Positions 15,840-24,255 of a stretch of 32,942 nucleotides of DNA are shown here, one piece after another. The position numbers and the translations under genes were made by a program. The stretch lies in the NCBI GenBank assembly GCA_027483705.1, contig JAIXTY010000021.1, forward strand, positions 1-32,942, read 5' to 3'. Source of the stretch: Rubrivivax sp. (GTDB taxonomy: Bacteria > Pseudomonadota > Gammaproteobacteria > Burkholderiales > Burkholderiaceae_C). The notes under the pieces were generated by a model. That model was given only the letters and a program-made list of their open reading frames with translations. It searched no databases and was not told the DNA's origin. Every line of letters starts with the position of its first letter. Within the stretch, counting starts at the first letter, position 1.

Positions 15840-18011
15840 TCAGGCGAAGCGCTGCATCAGCGCCTGCTGCGCGCTGGGGCCACCCTCGCCCACACGCTGG
15901 TAGCGGCCGCTGCCCTCCAGCGCCCAGGCGTCGGCGCCATCGTGCAGGTAGGGCACGAGCGCCTCGTCGATGACGCGCTGGCGCAGCGCGGCGTCGCGCA
16001 CGGGCCAGGCGATCTCGACGCGGCGGAACATGTTGCGGCTCATCCAGTCGGCGCTGCTGAGGTACAGCACCTCGTCGGCGTCGGCGCTGCCCCAGCGGAA
16101 GTACAGGATGCGCGAATGCTCGAGGAAGCGGCCCACCACCGAGCGCACGCGGATGTTCTCGGTGAAGCCCGGCACACCCGGAGGCAGCATGCAGGCGCCG
16201 CGCACGACGAGGTCGATGGACGCGCCGGCGCGGCCGGCCTCGATGAGCGCGTGGATCAGCCCCGGGTCGGTGAGCGCGTTGAGCTTGGCGACGATGCGCG
16301 CCGGCTGGCCCGCGGCCGCTGCCTCGGCCACCTGCCGGATGTGGCGCACCATGCGCTTGTGCAGCTGGAACGGCGCCGTCACCAGGTGGCGCGGCGGCTT
16401 GGCGGCCGTCTGGCTGGCCAGCTGCAGGAACACGGCGTCGGCGTCGGCCGTCAGGCCCGGGTCGGCCGTGAGGTAGCCCAGGTCGGTGTACAGGCGCGAG
16501 GTCCTGGGGTTGTAGTTGCCGGTGGACAGGTGCGCGTAGCGGCGCAGACGCGTCTGCACCGCACCGGCCTTGCCGGGCGCGGACTCGCGGCGCGTCACCA
16601 GCAGCAGCTTGGCGTGCGTCTTCAGGCCCACCACGCCGTACACCACCTGCGCGCCCACGGCCTCCAGCCGCTCGGCCCAGTTGATGTTGGCTTCTTCGTC
16701 GAAGCGCGCCTTCAGCTCCACCACCGCCAGCACTTCCTTGCCGCGGCGCGCGGCCTCGATCAGCAGGGCCATCAGCGCGCTCTGCGCGCCGGTGCGGTAG
16801 ATGGTCTGCTGGATGGCCAGCACGTCGGGGTCGTGCACGGCCTCGCGCAGGAACTGCACCACCGGCTCGAAGCTCTCGAAGGGGTGGTGCAGCAGCACGT
16901 CGCCGCCTTCGCGCAGGCGCGTGAAGATGCTCTGGCCACGCGGCAGCCGGCCTTCGGGCCAGCGTGGCTCGAAGGCCGGGAAGCGCAGCCGGTCGGCCTG
17001 CGCCTGGTCGATGAGCTGGTTCAGCCGCACCAGGTTGACGGGGCCGTTGACGCGGTACAGCGCCACCTCGGGCAGGCTGAACTGCTCGAGCAGGAACTGC
17101 TGCAGGTCCTCGGGGCAGGTGCTCACCACCTCCAGCCGGATGGCCTGGCCGAAGTGCCGCAGCGTCAAGCCCGAGCGCAGCGCCTGGCGCAGGTTGGTGA
17201 CGTCGTCCTCGTCGACCTCGAGGTCGCTGTCGCGCGTGACGCGGAACTGCGAGAAGGCCACCACTCGCCGCCCCGGGAACAGGGCGTCCAGGTGGGCACG
17301 GATGACGCTCGTGATCAGTACGAAGCCCTGCCGGCCCTCGCACAGCTCGTCGGGCAGGCGGATCACACGCGGCAGCACACGCGGCACCTTGACGATGGCG
17401 ATGGAGTTCTCGCGGCCGAAGGCGTCGAGCCCGTCGAGGCGGGCGATGAAGTTCAGGCTCTTGTTGGCGACCAGCGGGAACGGGTGGCTCGGGTCCAGGC
17501 TCAGCGGCACCAGCAGCGGCTGCACCTGGGTCTCGAAGAACTTGGCCACCCACTCGCGCTGCGCCGCGCTGCGCTCGGCGTGGTTGAGCACGACGAGGCC
17601 CTCGGCCTTGAGCGCCGGCATGACCTCGTCGTTGAAGACCTGGTACTGCTCGTCGATCAATTCGTGCGCGGCGCGCGCCACGGCGTCGAGGTCGGCCTGC
17701 GTGATGCCGCTGCCGGGCTGGCGCACGGCCTCGATGTAGTCGGCCACGCGCACCTCGAAGAACTCGTCGAGGTTGCTGGAGACGATGGTCACGTAGCGCA
17801 GCCGCTCCAGCAGCGGCACGTCGGCGCGGCGCGCCTGCGCCAGCACGCGGCGGTTGAACTGGATGAGCGAACGCTCGCGGTCGAGCAGGTTCAGCTTGGC
17901 CGTCTGCACCGTCTTCTCGCGCAGTGCGCGGGTGCGGTCGTCGGACAGGGCCAGCCGGGCGGAGGCACGAGGCGCGGCGGCCCGCGGCGTACGGGGCGTG
18001 GGTTCGCTCAT
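15840..18011 (-). CDS. ppk1: Polyphosphate kinase 1
   Basis: Builds polyphosphate from ATP, reversibly. The protein is 723 aa, near the usual 690-740. All four parts can be followed: the N-terminal domain with NLLDRERSLIQFNRRVLAQA (41-60) and SSNLDEFFEVRV, the middle domain with PFPLVANKSLNF, and the two C-terminal phospholipase-D-like domains. The autophosphorylated His is H466 in GLKTHAKLLLV and the second conserved His is H632 in FLEHSRILYF. RLYTDLGYLT and SSADWMSRNMFRRVE are further marks. The first ~25 residues are a poorly conserved basic, Ala/Pro-rich extension. Followed by sixA. Confidence 0.96.
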   Translation of the reverse strand: MSEPTPRTPRAAAPRASARLALSDDRTRALREKTVQTAKLNLLDRERSLIQFNRRVLAQARRADVPLLERLRYVTIVSSNLDEFFEVRVADYIEAVRQPGSGITQADLDAVARAAHELIDEQYQVFNDEVMPALKAEGLVVLNHAERSAAQREWVAKFFETQVQPLLVPLSLDPSHPFPLVANKSLNFIARLDGLDAFGRENSIAIVKVPRVLPRVIRLPDELCEGRQGFVLITSVIRAHLDALFPGRRVVAFSQFRVTRDSDLEVDEDDVTNLRQALRSGLTLRHFGQAIRLEVVSTCPEDLQQFLLEQFSLPEVALYRVNGPVNLVRLNQLIDQAQADRLRFPAFEPRWPEGRLPRGQSIFTRLREGGDVLLHHPFESFEPVVQFLREAVHDPDVLAIQQTIYRTGAQSALMALLIEAARRGKEVLAVVELKARFDEEANINWAERLEAVGAQVVYGVVGLKTHAKLLLVTRRESAPGKAGAVQTRLRRYAHLSTGNYNPRTSRLYTDLGYLTADPGLTADADAVFLQLASQTAAKPPRHLVTAPFQLHKRMVRHIRQVAEAAAAGQPARIVAKLNALTDPGLIHALIEAGRAGASIDLVVRGACMLPPGVPGFTENIRVRSVVGRFLEHSRILYFRWGSADADEVLYLSSADWMSRNMFRRVEIAWPVRDAALRQRVIDEALVPYLHDGADAWALEGSGRYQRVGEGGPSAQQALMQRFA

Positions 18012-18017
18012 CCCGGT

Positions 18018-18051
18018 AGTTTATGAAGCTGGCGAGACAGGGCCGTGACAA
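18018..18051 (-). promoter_or_regulatory. Probable ppk promoter with almost no leader
   Basis: On the minus strand TTGTCA (18046-18051) matches the -35 consensus at five of six positions. An A/T-rich TTCATAAACT (18018-18027) follows at about 18 bp and can serve as -10. The ATG at 18011 is only a few nucleotides beyond, so the mRNA would have a leader of roughly 4-8 nt and no Shine-Dalgarno. Confidence 0.45.
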
Positions 18052-18088
18052 GCCCCCCGCACCGGCCGGGCAGCGGCTCTGGCATCCC

Positions 18089-18886
18089 CTACTTCAGCGC
18101 GTTCGCCAGGAAGGCCTGCAGCCGTTCGGAGCGCGGCCGGGCCAACACCTCGCGCGGATCGCCCTCTTCCTCGAGCCGGCCCTGGTGCAGGAAGACCAGG
18201 TGGTTGCTGACCTCGCGCGCGAAGCTCATCTCGTGCGTCACGACGATCATCGTGCGGCCTTCCTCGGCCACGCCGCGCATCACGCGCAGCACCTCACCCA
18301 CCAGCTCGGGGTCCAGCGCCGAGGTGGGCTCGTCGAACAGCATCACCTGCGGGTCCATGGCCAGGGCGCGCGCGATGGCCACCCGCTGCTGCTCGCCGCC
18401 CGACAGGTGCGCCGGGTAGGCGTCCTTGCGGTGGTAGACGCCCACCCGCTGTAGGTGCGCCTCGGCACGCGCCACGGCCTCGGCGCGCGTGAGGCCCAGC
18501 ACCTGCATCGGGGCCTCGATCACGTTCTCCAGCGCCGTCATGTGCGCCCAGAGGTTGAAGTCCTGGAACACCATCGCCATGCGCGAGCGCCAGCGCTGCA
18601 GCTGCGCGGCGCTGGCGGCCCTGAGCGCGCCGGCGGCGTCGCGCGAGGGGTCGGGCACGAGCTCCAGCGTCTCGCCGGCCAGGCTGATGCGGCCGCCGTG
18701 CGGTGCCTCCAGCAGGTTCAGGCAGCGCAGGAAGGTGCTCTTGCCCGAGCCCGAGGCGCCGATCATCGCGATGACGTCGCCCTGTCGCGCGCGCACGCTC
18801 ACGCCGCGCAGCACCTCGTTGGCGCCGAAGCGCTTGACGATGTCGGTGGCCTCCAGCAGCCAGGCCGGGTTCGAGGACGCGCTCAT
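18089..18886 (-). CDS. Polar amino-acid ABC transporter ATP-binding protein (HisP/ArtP type)
   Basis: ATPase of the importer encoded upstream, 265 aa. Walker A GASGSGKST is at 43-51, signature LSGGEQQRVAIARALA begins at 161, Walker B VMLFDEPTSALD is at 181-192 and the H-loop is VTHEM at 216-220. The insertion RDAAGALRAASAAQLQRWRSRMAMVFQDFNLWAHMTALENV and overall form match ATPases for histidine, arginine, lysine or ornithine uptake. Begins 3 nt after the stop of the M14 gene, as last gene of a five-gene operon. Confidence 0.92.
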   Translation of the reverse strand: MSASSNPAWLLEATDIVKRFGANEVLRGVSVRARQGDVIAMIGASGSGKSTFLRCLNLLEAPHGGRISLAGETLELVPDPSRDAAGALRAASAAQLQRWRSRMAMVFQDFNLWAHMTALENVIEAPMQVLGLTRAEAVARAEAHLQRVGVYHRKDAYPAHLSGGEQQRVAIARALAMDPQVMLFDEPTSALDPELVGEVLRVMRGVAEEGRTMIVVTHEMSFAREVSNHLVFLHQGRLEEEGDPREVLARPRSERLQAFLANALK

Positions 18887-18889
18887 CGT

Positions 18890-20005
18890 TCAGGGACTCA
18901 GCAGCTTGCCGGTGCGGATGGGCGTGGCGCCGGCCACCTTGCCCAGCCGCGCGCCGGGCGTAGCCCAGCGCGTGGCGACACGGGCGTACAGCACGCCGGC
19001 CGTGCTGGCGTGCACCGGGCTCACGCGGCCGGTGTCGGGGCACACCACCTCGGCCACGCACTGCCCGGCCTCGATGCGCTGCCCGGGCGTGGCGTGGAAC
19101 AGCACGACGCCGGCATGCGGCGCCTTCAACGGCTCGCTGCCGGCCAGCGGCGTGGGCGCGCAGCGCGGTGCCGGCAGCGGCGTCGCGGCCGTGTCGACGA
19201 GGCCCTGGCGCGCCAGGAACGCCACCAGCGCGTCGGCGTCGGCTTCCGCCAGGGCGTGCGCGGTGTCGGCCTGGCCCCGCAGCTCCACCGTGGTGGCAAA
19301 GCAGCCCAGCGGCAGGGGGTGCGGCGCCACCCGCTCGGCCAGCTTCAGCCAGGGCGTGCTGCAGGCCTCGTCGAACGGCGAGTCGCCCGACTCGGTGGCC
19401 AGCAGCACGGCCTCGGCGCCGAGCAGCGCGCCGAGTTCCACCGCCTGAGGTGCCTGCGGCGTGAGCGCGTACAGGTGCATCACGGCCTCGCTGTCGCAGT
19501 GCAGGTCGAGCACGATGTCGGCGTCGATGGCCAGCTGCAGCAGGCGGCGCTTCAGGTCCACCGCCGGCTCGTGCGCCGTCAGCGCCGCGGCGGCCTCGGC
19601 CAGCGCGGCGCGCACCAGGCGCTGGTTGGCGGCGCCGTCGTCGCCGAGACGGCCCTCGACGGCGCGCGCCACGGCCTCGGTGAGGTCGGGCACGAAGCGG
19701 TTGAAGTTGACGCCGTCGTCCAGCGCGAAGCGGCCCTCGTGGTGGCCGAGCAGGCTCTGGCCCAGGCCGATGGGGTTGGCGTAGGGCACCAGCACCACCT
19801 CGCCACGCAGGCGGCCGGCGGCTTCGAGCGCCTCGAGCCGCGGCTTGAGCTTCTGCGCCACCAGCAGCGCCGGCACTTCGTCGGCATGCAGGGCGGCCTG
19901 GATGTAGGCCTTGGGGCCACGGCCGGCGGTGCCGAAGCGGTGGACGGTGAGCGCCAGGCGCTGCCCGGGGGCGGGGCTCAGCAGGTCGAGGGTCTCGGTG
20001 TGCAT
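18890..20005 (-). CDS. M14-family deacylase, succinylglutamate desuccinylase/aspartoacylase-like
   Basis: Zinc-dependent amidase fold of the AstE/AspA group, 371 aa from ATG 20005. The zinc ligands are H40 and E43 in LHADEVP and H169 in LDLHCDS. DGVNFNRFVPDL (97-108) is the family substrate-carboxylate motif, an Asn-Arg pair. The last ~80 residues (KAPHAGVVLFHATPGQRIEAGQ...) form the C-terminal beta-barrel usual in AstE/AspA. There is no signal peptide, so it acts in the cytoplasm. Members cleave N-acyl amino acids. Its place between permease and ATPase genes of an amino-acid importer suggests the imported compound is an acylated or conjugated amino acid. The precise substrate is unknown. Confidence 0.85.
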   Translation of the reverse strand: MHTETLDLLSPAPGQRLALTVHRFGTAGRGPKAYIQAALHADEVPALLVAQKLKPRLEALEAAGRLRGEVVLVPYANPIGLGQSLLGHHEGRFALDDGVNFNRFVPDLTEAVARAVEGRLGDDGAANQRLVRAALAEAAAALTAHEPAVDLKRRLLQLAIDADIVLDLHCDSEAVMHLYALTPQAPQAVELGALLGAEAVLLATESGDSPFDEACSTPWLKLAERVAPHPLPLGCFATTVELRGQADTAHALAEADADALVAFLARQGLVDTAATPLPAPRCAPTPLAGSEPLKAPHAGVVLFHATPGQRIEAGQCVAEVVCPDTGRVSPVHASTAGVLYARVATRWATPGARLGKVAGATPIRTGKLLSP

Positions 20006-20024
20006 GGGGTGAATCGGGGTTCCG

Positions 20025-20714
20025 TCAGCGCGTGCGCAGGTGGCGCAGGGTGTGCCGCTCGAGCAGCTTGAACACGCCCACCATCGCGAAGGTGAGCACG
20101 AAGTAGATGACGGCGGCGGTGCCAAAGGCCTCCACCGGCAGCAGGTGGTTGGCGTAGACGTCGCGCGCCACGCGGGTGATGTCGACGAGCGTCACGGTGC
20201 TGGCGATGGCCGTGGCGTGCATCATGCCGACGACCTCGTTGCTGTACTGCGGCAGCGCGCGGCGCAGCGCGCTGGGCAGCAGGATGCGGCGGTAGAGGCG
20301 CCAGCCGGCCAGGCCGTAGGCGCGCGCGGCCTCCACCTCGCCGGGCGGCGTGGCGCGCAGCGCGCCGGCGAAGATCTCGGTGGTGTAGGCCGTGGTGTTG
20401 AGCGCGAAGGCCAGCCAGGCGCAGAACCAGGCCTCGCGCAGCAGCGGCCACAGCGGGCTCTCGCGCACGGCCTCGAACTGCGCGAAGCCGTAGTACACGA
20501 CGAACAGCTGCACCAGCAGCGGCGTGCCGCGGAACACATAGGTGTAGCCCCACACCGGCCAGGCCAGCCAGCGCCGCGACGACACCCGCGCCACCGCCAG
20601 CGGCACCGACAGCACGAAGCCCGTGCCGACGCTGATGGCCAGCAGCAGCAGGCAGACCTGCAACCCGCCCCAGAAGTCCGGCAGGCTTTGTGCGATGACG
20701 TCCCAGTCGATCAT
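20025..20714 (-). CDS. Polar amino-acid ABC transporter permease (HisM type)
   Basis: Inner-membrane subunit, 229 aa, with five predicted helices. YVFRGTPLLVQLFVVYYG (56-75) is the characteristic second-helix region, and EVEAARAYGLAGWRLYRRILLPSAL is the EAA loop that contacts the ATPase. Pairs with the permease encoded just upstream, 10 nt away, to form the heterodimeric pore. Substrate is likely a basic or polar amino acid or derivative. Confidence 0.92.
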   Translation of the reverse strand: MIDWDVIAQSLPDFWGGLQVCLLLLAISVGTGFVLSVPLAVARVSSRRWLAWPVWGYTYVFRGTPLLVQLFVVYYGFAQFEAVRESPLWPLLREAWFCAWLAFALNTTAYTTEIFAGALRATPPGEVEAARAYGLAGWRLYRRILLPSALRRALPQYSNEVVGMMHATAIASTVTLVDITRVARDVYANHLLPVEAFGTAAVIYFVLTFAMVGVFKLLERHTLRHLRTR

Positions 20715-20724
20715 GCCGGCGCCC

Positions 20725-21411
20725 TCAGAACCGGACGCGCCGGACGCCCAGGCTGTAGCGACGCTCCAGCCACGTAAGCGCGCCGATCGACACCGTGGTG
20801 ATCGCCAGGTACACCAGCGCGATCAGCATGTAGAACGTGAACGGCTCGCGCGTGGCCGAGGCCGCCATGTTGGCGCGGTGCAGCATGTCGTCCAGGCCGA
20901 TGATCGACACCAGCGCCGTGGCCTTGATCATCACCAGCCAGTTGTTGGCAAAGCCCGGGATCGCGTGGCGCACCATCTGCGGCAGCAGGATGCGGCGCAG
21001 CGCCTGCCCGCGTGTCAGCCCATAGGCGGTGGCGGCTTCCATCTGGCCGCGCGGCACGGCGAGGATGGCGCCGCGGAAGGTCTCGGTGAGGTAGGCACCG
21101 AAGATGAAGCCAATGGTCAGCACGCCGGCCGCGAAAGGCGGCACGTCAATGTAGTCCCAGCCGCGAGCTTCGGCGAGCTTGTTCACGAGGATCTGGCCGC
21201 CGTAGAAGATGGCCAGCATCAGCACGAGCTCCGGGATGCCGCGGATCAGCGTCGTGTAGGTGTCGGCCACGGTGCGTGCCGCGCGCGAGCGCGACAGCTT
21301 GGCCACGGCGCCCGCCAGCCCGAACACGCAGGCCACCGCCAGCGACAGCGCCGCCGTGGTGAGCGTGATGCCGAGGCCGCCGAGGATGGCGCCGAGGTAG
21401 CCGTGGAACAT
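20725..21411 (-). CDS. Polar amino-acid ABC transporter permease (HisQ type)
   Basis: Second pore subunit, 228 aa, with the TLIRGIPELVLMLAIFYGG motif and EAA loop QMEAATAYGLTRGQALRRILLPQM. The ATG at 21411 shares one base with the stop of the binding-protein gene (TGATG), so the two are translationally coupled. HisQ/HisM order is conserved in histidine/arginine importers. Confidence 0.92.
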   Translation of the reverse strand: MFHGYLGAILGGLGITLTTAALSLAVACVFGLAGAVAKLSRSRAARTVADTYTTLIRGIPELVLMLAIFYGGQILVNKLAEARGWDYIDVPPFAAGVLTIGFIFGAYLTETFRGAILAVPRGQMEAATAYGLTRGQALRRILLPQMVRHAIPGFANNWLVMIKATALVSIIGLDDMLHRANMAASATREPFTFYMLIALVYLAITTVSIGALTWLERRYSLGVRRVRF

Positions 21412-22196
21412 CAGCTGCCGCCGGAGACGTCGAAGTCGAAGTAGCGGTCGGCCAGGCGCTTGTAGGTGCCGTCGGCCTTGATGGCCTTGAGTGCGGCGTT
21501 GACCTTCTCGCGCAGCGCGGTCTCGCCCTTGCGGAACGCGATGCCCACACCACCGCCGCCACCGTCCAGGCGCACCGTGGCGCCGACTTGGGCGAAGCCC
21601 TTGCCCTCGGGCTTCTTCAGGAAGGCCTCGGACGACACCACCGACGAGCCGAAGCCGACGTCGCCGCGGCCGGCCGCCAGCTCCAGGTAGACGTCGGTTT
21701 CCTTGTTCACGAGCAGCACCGGCGAGTCCTTGTACTTCTCGGCCACGTGCTTGGCGCGCGGGCTGTTGCGCAGCACGATGATGCGGGCGCCCTTCAGCGA
21801 GGCCGGGTCGTGGTCCTTGAAGCGGCCGGCCTTGGCCACCCAGCGCGAGGGCACGTCGTAGTACGGGTCGCTGAAGTCGGCGGCCTTGCGGCGCTCGTCG
21901 CTGATGGTCATCGACGCCACGATCATGTCGAACTTGCGTGCGGCCAGCGCCGGCATCATGCCGTCCCACTCCTGCTGCACCAGCACGCACTCGGCGCCCA
22001 TCTTCTGGCACACCGCCAGCGCGATGTCGATGTCGAAGCCGGCGAGCTTGCCGTCGGGCCCCAGGCGCGAGAACGGCGGGTAGTTGCCCTCGACGCCGAC
22101 GCGGACGCGCTTCCAGTCGGGGGCCTGGGCACGGGCCCCGAGGGGGGTGAGCAGTGCCGCGGCAGAGGCGGCGAGCAGTTGGCGGCGAGAGGACAT
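21411..22196 (-). CDS. Polar amino-acid ABC transporter substrate-binding protein (HisJ/ArgT type)
   Basis: Periplasmic receptor, 261 aa from ATG 22196 (GGAG 8 nt upstream). Signal peptide SSRRQLLAASAAALLTPLGARA with cleavage near residue 23, with an R-R pair that resembles a Tat motif. Mature start DWKRVRVGVEGNYPPFS, then GFDIDIALAVCQKMGAECVLVQQEWDGMMPAL and FDMIVASMTISDERRK are classic SBP_bac_3 signatures. YFDFDV at the end is also typical. First gene of the operon, likely driven from the 136-bp region before it. Confidence 0.93.
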   Translation of the reverse strand: MSSRRQLLAASAAALLTPLGARAQAPDWKRVRVGVEGNYPPFSRLGPDGKLAGFDIDIALAVCQKMGAECVLVQQEWDGMMPALAARKFDMIVASMTISDERRKAADFSDPYYDVPSRWVAKAGRFKDHDPASLKGARIIVLRNSPRAKHVAEKYKDSPVLLVNKETDVYLELAAGRGDVGFGSSVVSSEAFLKKPEGKGFAQVGATVRLDGGGGGVGIAFRKGETALREKVNAALKAIKADGTYKRLADRYFDFDVSGGS

Positions 22197-22280
22197 CGTC
22201 GGCTCCGGATCACGAACGGACGCCGTTGTACCCGCTGAGCCAGCCACCGCGTGAGGGGGCCGGCCACCGGGCGTCCGGAT

Positions 22281-22310
22281 GCGACAACTGCGTGTCGCCC
22301 CGCCGACAAC
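22281..22310. promoter_or_regulatory. Possible operator upstream of the amino-acid importer operon
   Basis: GCGACA-N6-TGTCGC is a perfect 18-bp dyad at 22281-22298. CGACAAC occurs at 22282-22288 and again, 22 bp on, at 22304-22310. The site lies 85-115 bp upstream of the binding-protein ATG, inside the only gap of the operon. The regulator is not encoded here. Confidence 0.35.
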
Positions 22311-22315
22311 CCCGC

Positions 22316-22333
22316 AGCCGGCTGGCGCCGGCT
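22316..22333 (-). terminator. Hairpin immediately after orn
   Basis: AGCCGG-N6-CCGGCT starts on the last base of the orn stop codon, giving a 6-bp all-GC-rich stem on the minus strand. No T-run follows, so strong intrinsic termination is doubtful. Confidence 0.35.
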
Positions 22334-22899
22334 CACACCGCCAGCAGGTGCGTGCGGTAGTGGATGAGCTCGTCGATGGACTCGTGGATGTCGGCCAGCG
22401 CGGTGTGCGCCTGCGCCTTCTTGAAGCCCTCCAGCGCCGCCGGCTTCCAGCGCCGGGCCAGTTCCTTGAGCGTGCTGACGTCGAGGTTGCGGTAGTGGAA
22501 GAAGGCCTCCAGCGCCGGCATCGTGCGCGCCAGGAAGCGGCGGTCCTGGCAGATGCTGTTGCCGCACATCGGGCTCTTGCCCCTGGGCACGTAGGCCTTG
22601 AGGAAGTCGATCACCGCGGCCTCGGCGGCGGCCTCGTCCACGGTGCTGGCCTTGACGCGGTCGATCAGGCCGCTCCGGCCGTGCGTGCCCTTGTTCCAGG
22701 CGTCCATGCCGTCGAGCACGGCGTCGCTCTGGTGCACGGCGAACACCGGGCCCTCGATGCGCACGGTGAGCATCGGGTCGGTCACGACCACGGCCACCTC
22801 GATGATGCGGTCGGACTCGGGCACGAGGCCCGTCATCTCGAGGTCGATCCAGATCAGGTTGTGCTCGCTGCTGGCAAGCGCGGGGGTGGTGTCGGTCAT
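22333..22899 (-). CDS. orn: Oligoribonuclease
   Basis: 3'-5' exoribonuclease that clears 2-5 nt RNAs, including pGpG from c-di-GMP breakdown. The protein is 188 aa. The DEDDh set is complete: D19 and E21 in IDLEMTGL, D119 in [12 protein letters not shown]165 and D170 in HTALADI. Also SLICQ-type NSICQDRRF and IHESIDEL (171-178) are orn-specific. Divergent from the M48 protease gene across 80 bp. Confidence 0.96.
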   Translation of the reverse strand: MTDTTPALASSEHNLIWIDLEMTGLVPESDRIIEVAVVVTDPMLTVRIEGPVFAVHQSDAVLDGMDAWNKGTHGRSGLIDRVKASTVDEAAAEAAVIDFLKAYVPRGKSPMCGNSICQDRRFLARTMPALEAFFHYRNLDVSTLKELARRWKPAALEGFKKAQAHTALADIHESIDELIHYRTHLLAV

Positions 22900-22951
22900 G
22901 GCGGCCTGGGAGGAAGAGCCTGGAGTGGATCCAAGGATTGTCGCCGCAGCC

Positions 22952-22957
22952 TACACT
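22952..22957 (+). promoter_or_regulatory. Possible -10 box for the M48 protease gene
   Basis: TACACT on the plus strand, 22 nt before the ATG at 22980, leaving a leader of about 16 nt. The -35 region at 17 bp (TCCAAG) is weak. Confidence 0.3.
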
Positions 22958-22979
22958 GCCGCACCGACCCGGATCGCCT

Positions 22980-24248
22980 ATGGAACCGAACCTGATGACC
23001 GCGGCCTTCGTGGCCGCCCTGCTGCTGTCGCTCGTCACCCGGCTGTGGCTGGCCACCCGGCAGATGCGGCACGTGGCCGCCCACCGCAACGCCGTGCCCG
23101 CCGCCTTTGCCGGCAGCGTCACGCTCGAGGCGCACCAGCGCGCCGCCGACTACACGCTGGCCAAGGGCCGCCTGGGCCTGGTCACCACCTTCATCGGCAC
23201 CGCCACCGTGCTGGGCTGGACGCTGCTGGGCGGCCTGGACGCGCTGAACACGCTGCTGCGCGACGCGCTGCTGCCCACCTGGGGCGAGCTGGGCTACCAG
23301 CTGGCGCTGCTGACGGCGGTGTCGCTGATCGGCGGCCTCATCGACCTGCCGGCCGAATGGGTCGCCACCTTTCGGCTGGAACAGCGCTTCGGATTCAACC
23401 GCACGACCCCCGCCCTGTGGTGGGCTGATCAAGCCAAGGGCGTGCTGCTCGGCGCAGCCCTCGGCCTGCCGCTGGCGGCGCTGGTGCTGTGGATCATGGC
23501 CGCCAGCGGCGGCCTGTGGTGGCTGTGGGCCTGGGGCGCGCTGGTGGGCTTCAACCTGCTGATGCTGGTGCTGTACCCCACGGTCATCGCGCCGATGTTC
23601 AACAAGTTCGAGCCACTGGCCGACGCCGCGCTGGCGGCGCGCGTGCAGGCACTGATGCAGCGCTGCGGCTTTGCCGCCAAGGGCCTGTTCGTGATGGACG
23701 GCAGCCGCCGCTCGGCGCACGGCAACGCCTACTTCACCGGCCTGGGCGCCGCCAAGCGCGTGGTGTTCTTCGACACCCTGCTCGACAAGCTCACGCCCGG
23801 CGAGGTGGAGGCCGTGCTGGCCCACGAGCTGGGCCACTTCAAGCTGCGGCATGTGCCCAAGACGATGATCGGCCTGTTCGCCGGCAGCCTGGCGGCGCTG
23901 GCGCTGCTGGGCTGGCTGGCGGGCCAGAGCGGCTTCTACGCGGGCCTGGGCGTCGCCCCCAACCTGACGGCACCCAACGACGCGATGGCGCTGCTGCTCT
24001 TCATGCTCGTGCTGCCGAGCTTCACGTTCTTCGTCTCGCCGCTGCTGGCGCAGTTCTCGCGCCGGCACGAGTTCCAGGCCGACGCCTTTGCCTGCCAGCA
24101 GTCCGACGGGCGCGACCTCGCCAGCGCGCTGCTCAAGCTGCACGCCGACAACGCCAGCACGCTGACGCCCGACCCGCTGTACGTGCGCTTCTACTACTCG
24201 CACCCCCCGGCCAGCGAGCGCCTGGCCGCCCTGCCCTCGCCCGCCTGA
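22980..24248 (+). CDS. M48 family membrane metallopeptidase (Ste24/CAAX-protease type)
   Basis: Integral membrane zinc endopeptidase, 422 aa from ATG 22980. Zinc motif HELGH at 282-286 (AHELGHFKLRH) and the third ligand E364 in SRRHEFQADAFA. About seven helices surround the site, with FNKFEPL (208-214) and GSRRSAHGNAYFTG (241-254) also shared with yeast Ste24p and its bacterial homologues. Bacteria lack CAAX proteins, so the substrate is unknown. Membrane-protein quality control is the usual suggestion. Followed closely by phhB and rsgA. Confidence 0.92.
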   Translation: MEPNLMTAAFVAALLLSLVTRLWLATRQMRHVAAHRNAVPAAFAGSVTLEAHQRAADYTLAKGRLGLVTTFIGTATVLGWTLLGGLDALNTLLRDALLPTWGELGYQLALLTAVSLIGGLIDLPAEWVATFRLEQRFGFNRTTPALWWADQAKGVLLGAALGLPLAALVLWIMAASGGLWWLWAWGALVGFNLLMLVLYPTVIAPMFNKFEPLADAALAARVQALMQRCGFAAKGLFVMDGSRRSAHGNAYFTGLGAAKRVVFFDTLLDKLTPGEVEAVLAHELGHFKLRHVPKTMIGLFAGSLAALALLGWLAGQSGFYAGLGVAPNLTAPNDAMALLLFMLVLPSFTFFVSPLLAQFSRRHEFQADAFACQQSDGRDLASALLKLHADNASTLTPDPLYVRFYYSHPPASERLAALPSPA

Positions 24249-24255
24249 CCGCACC

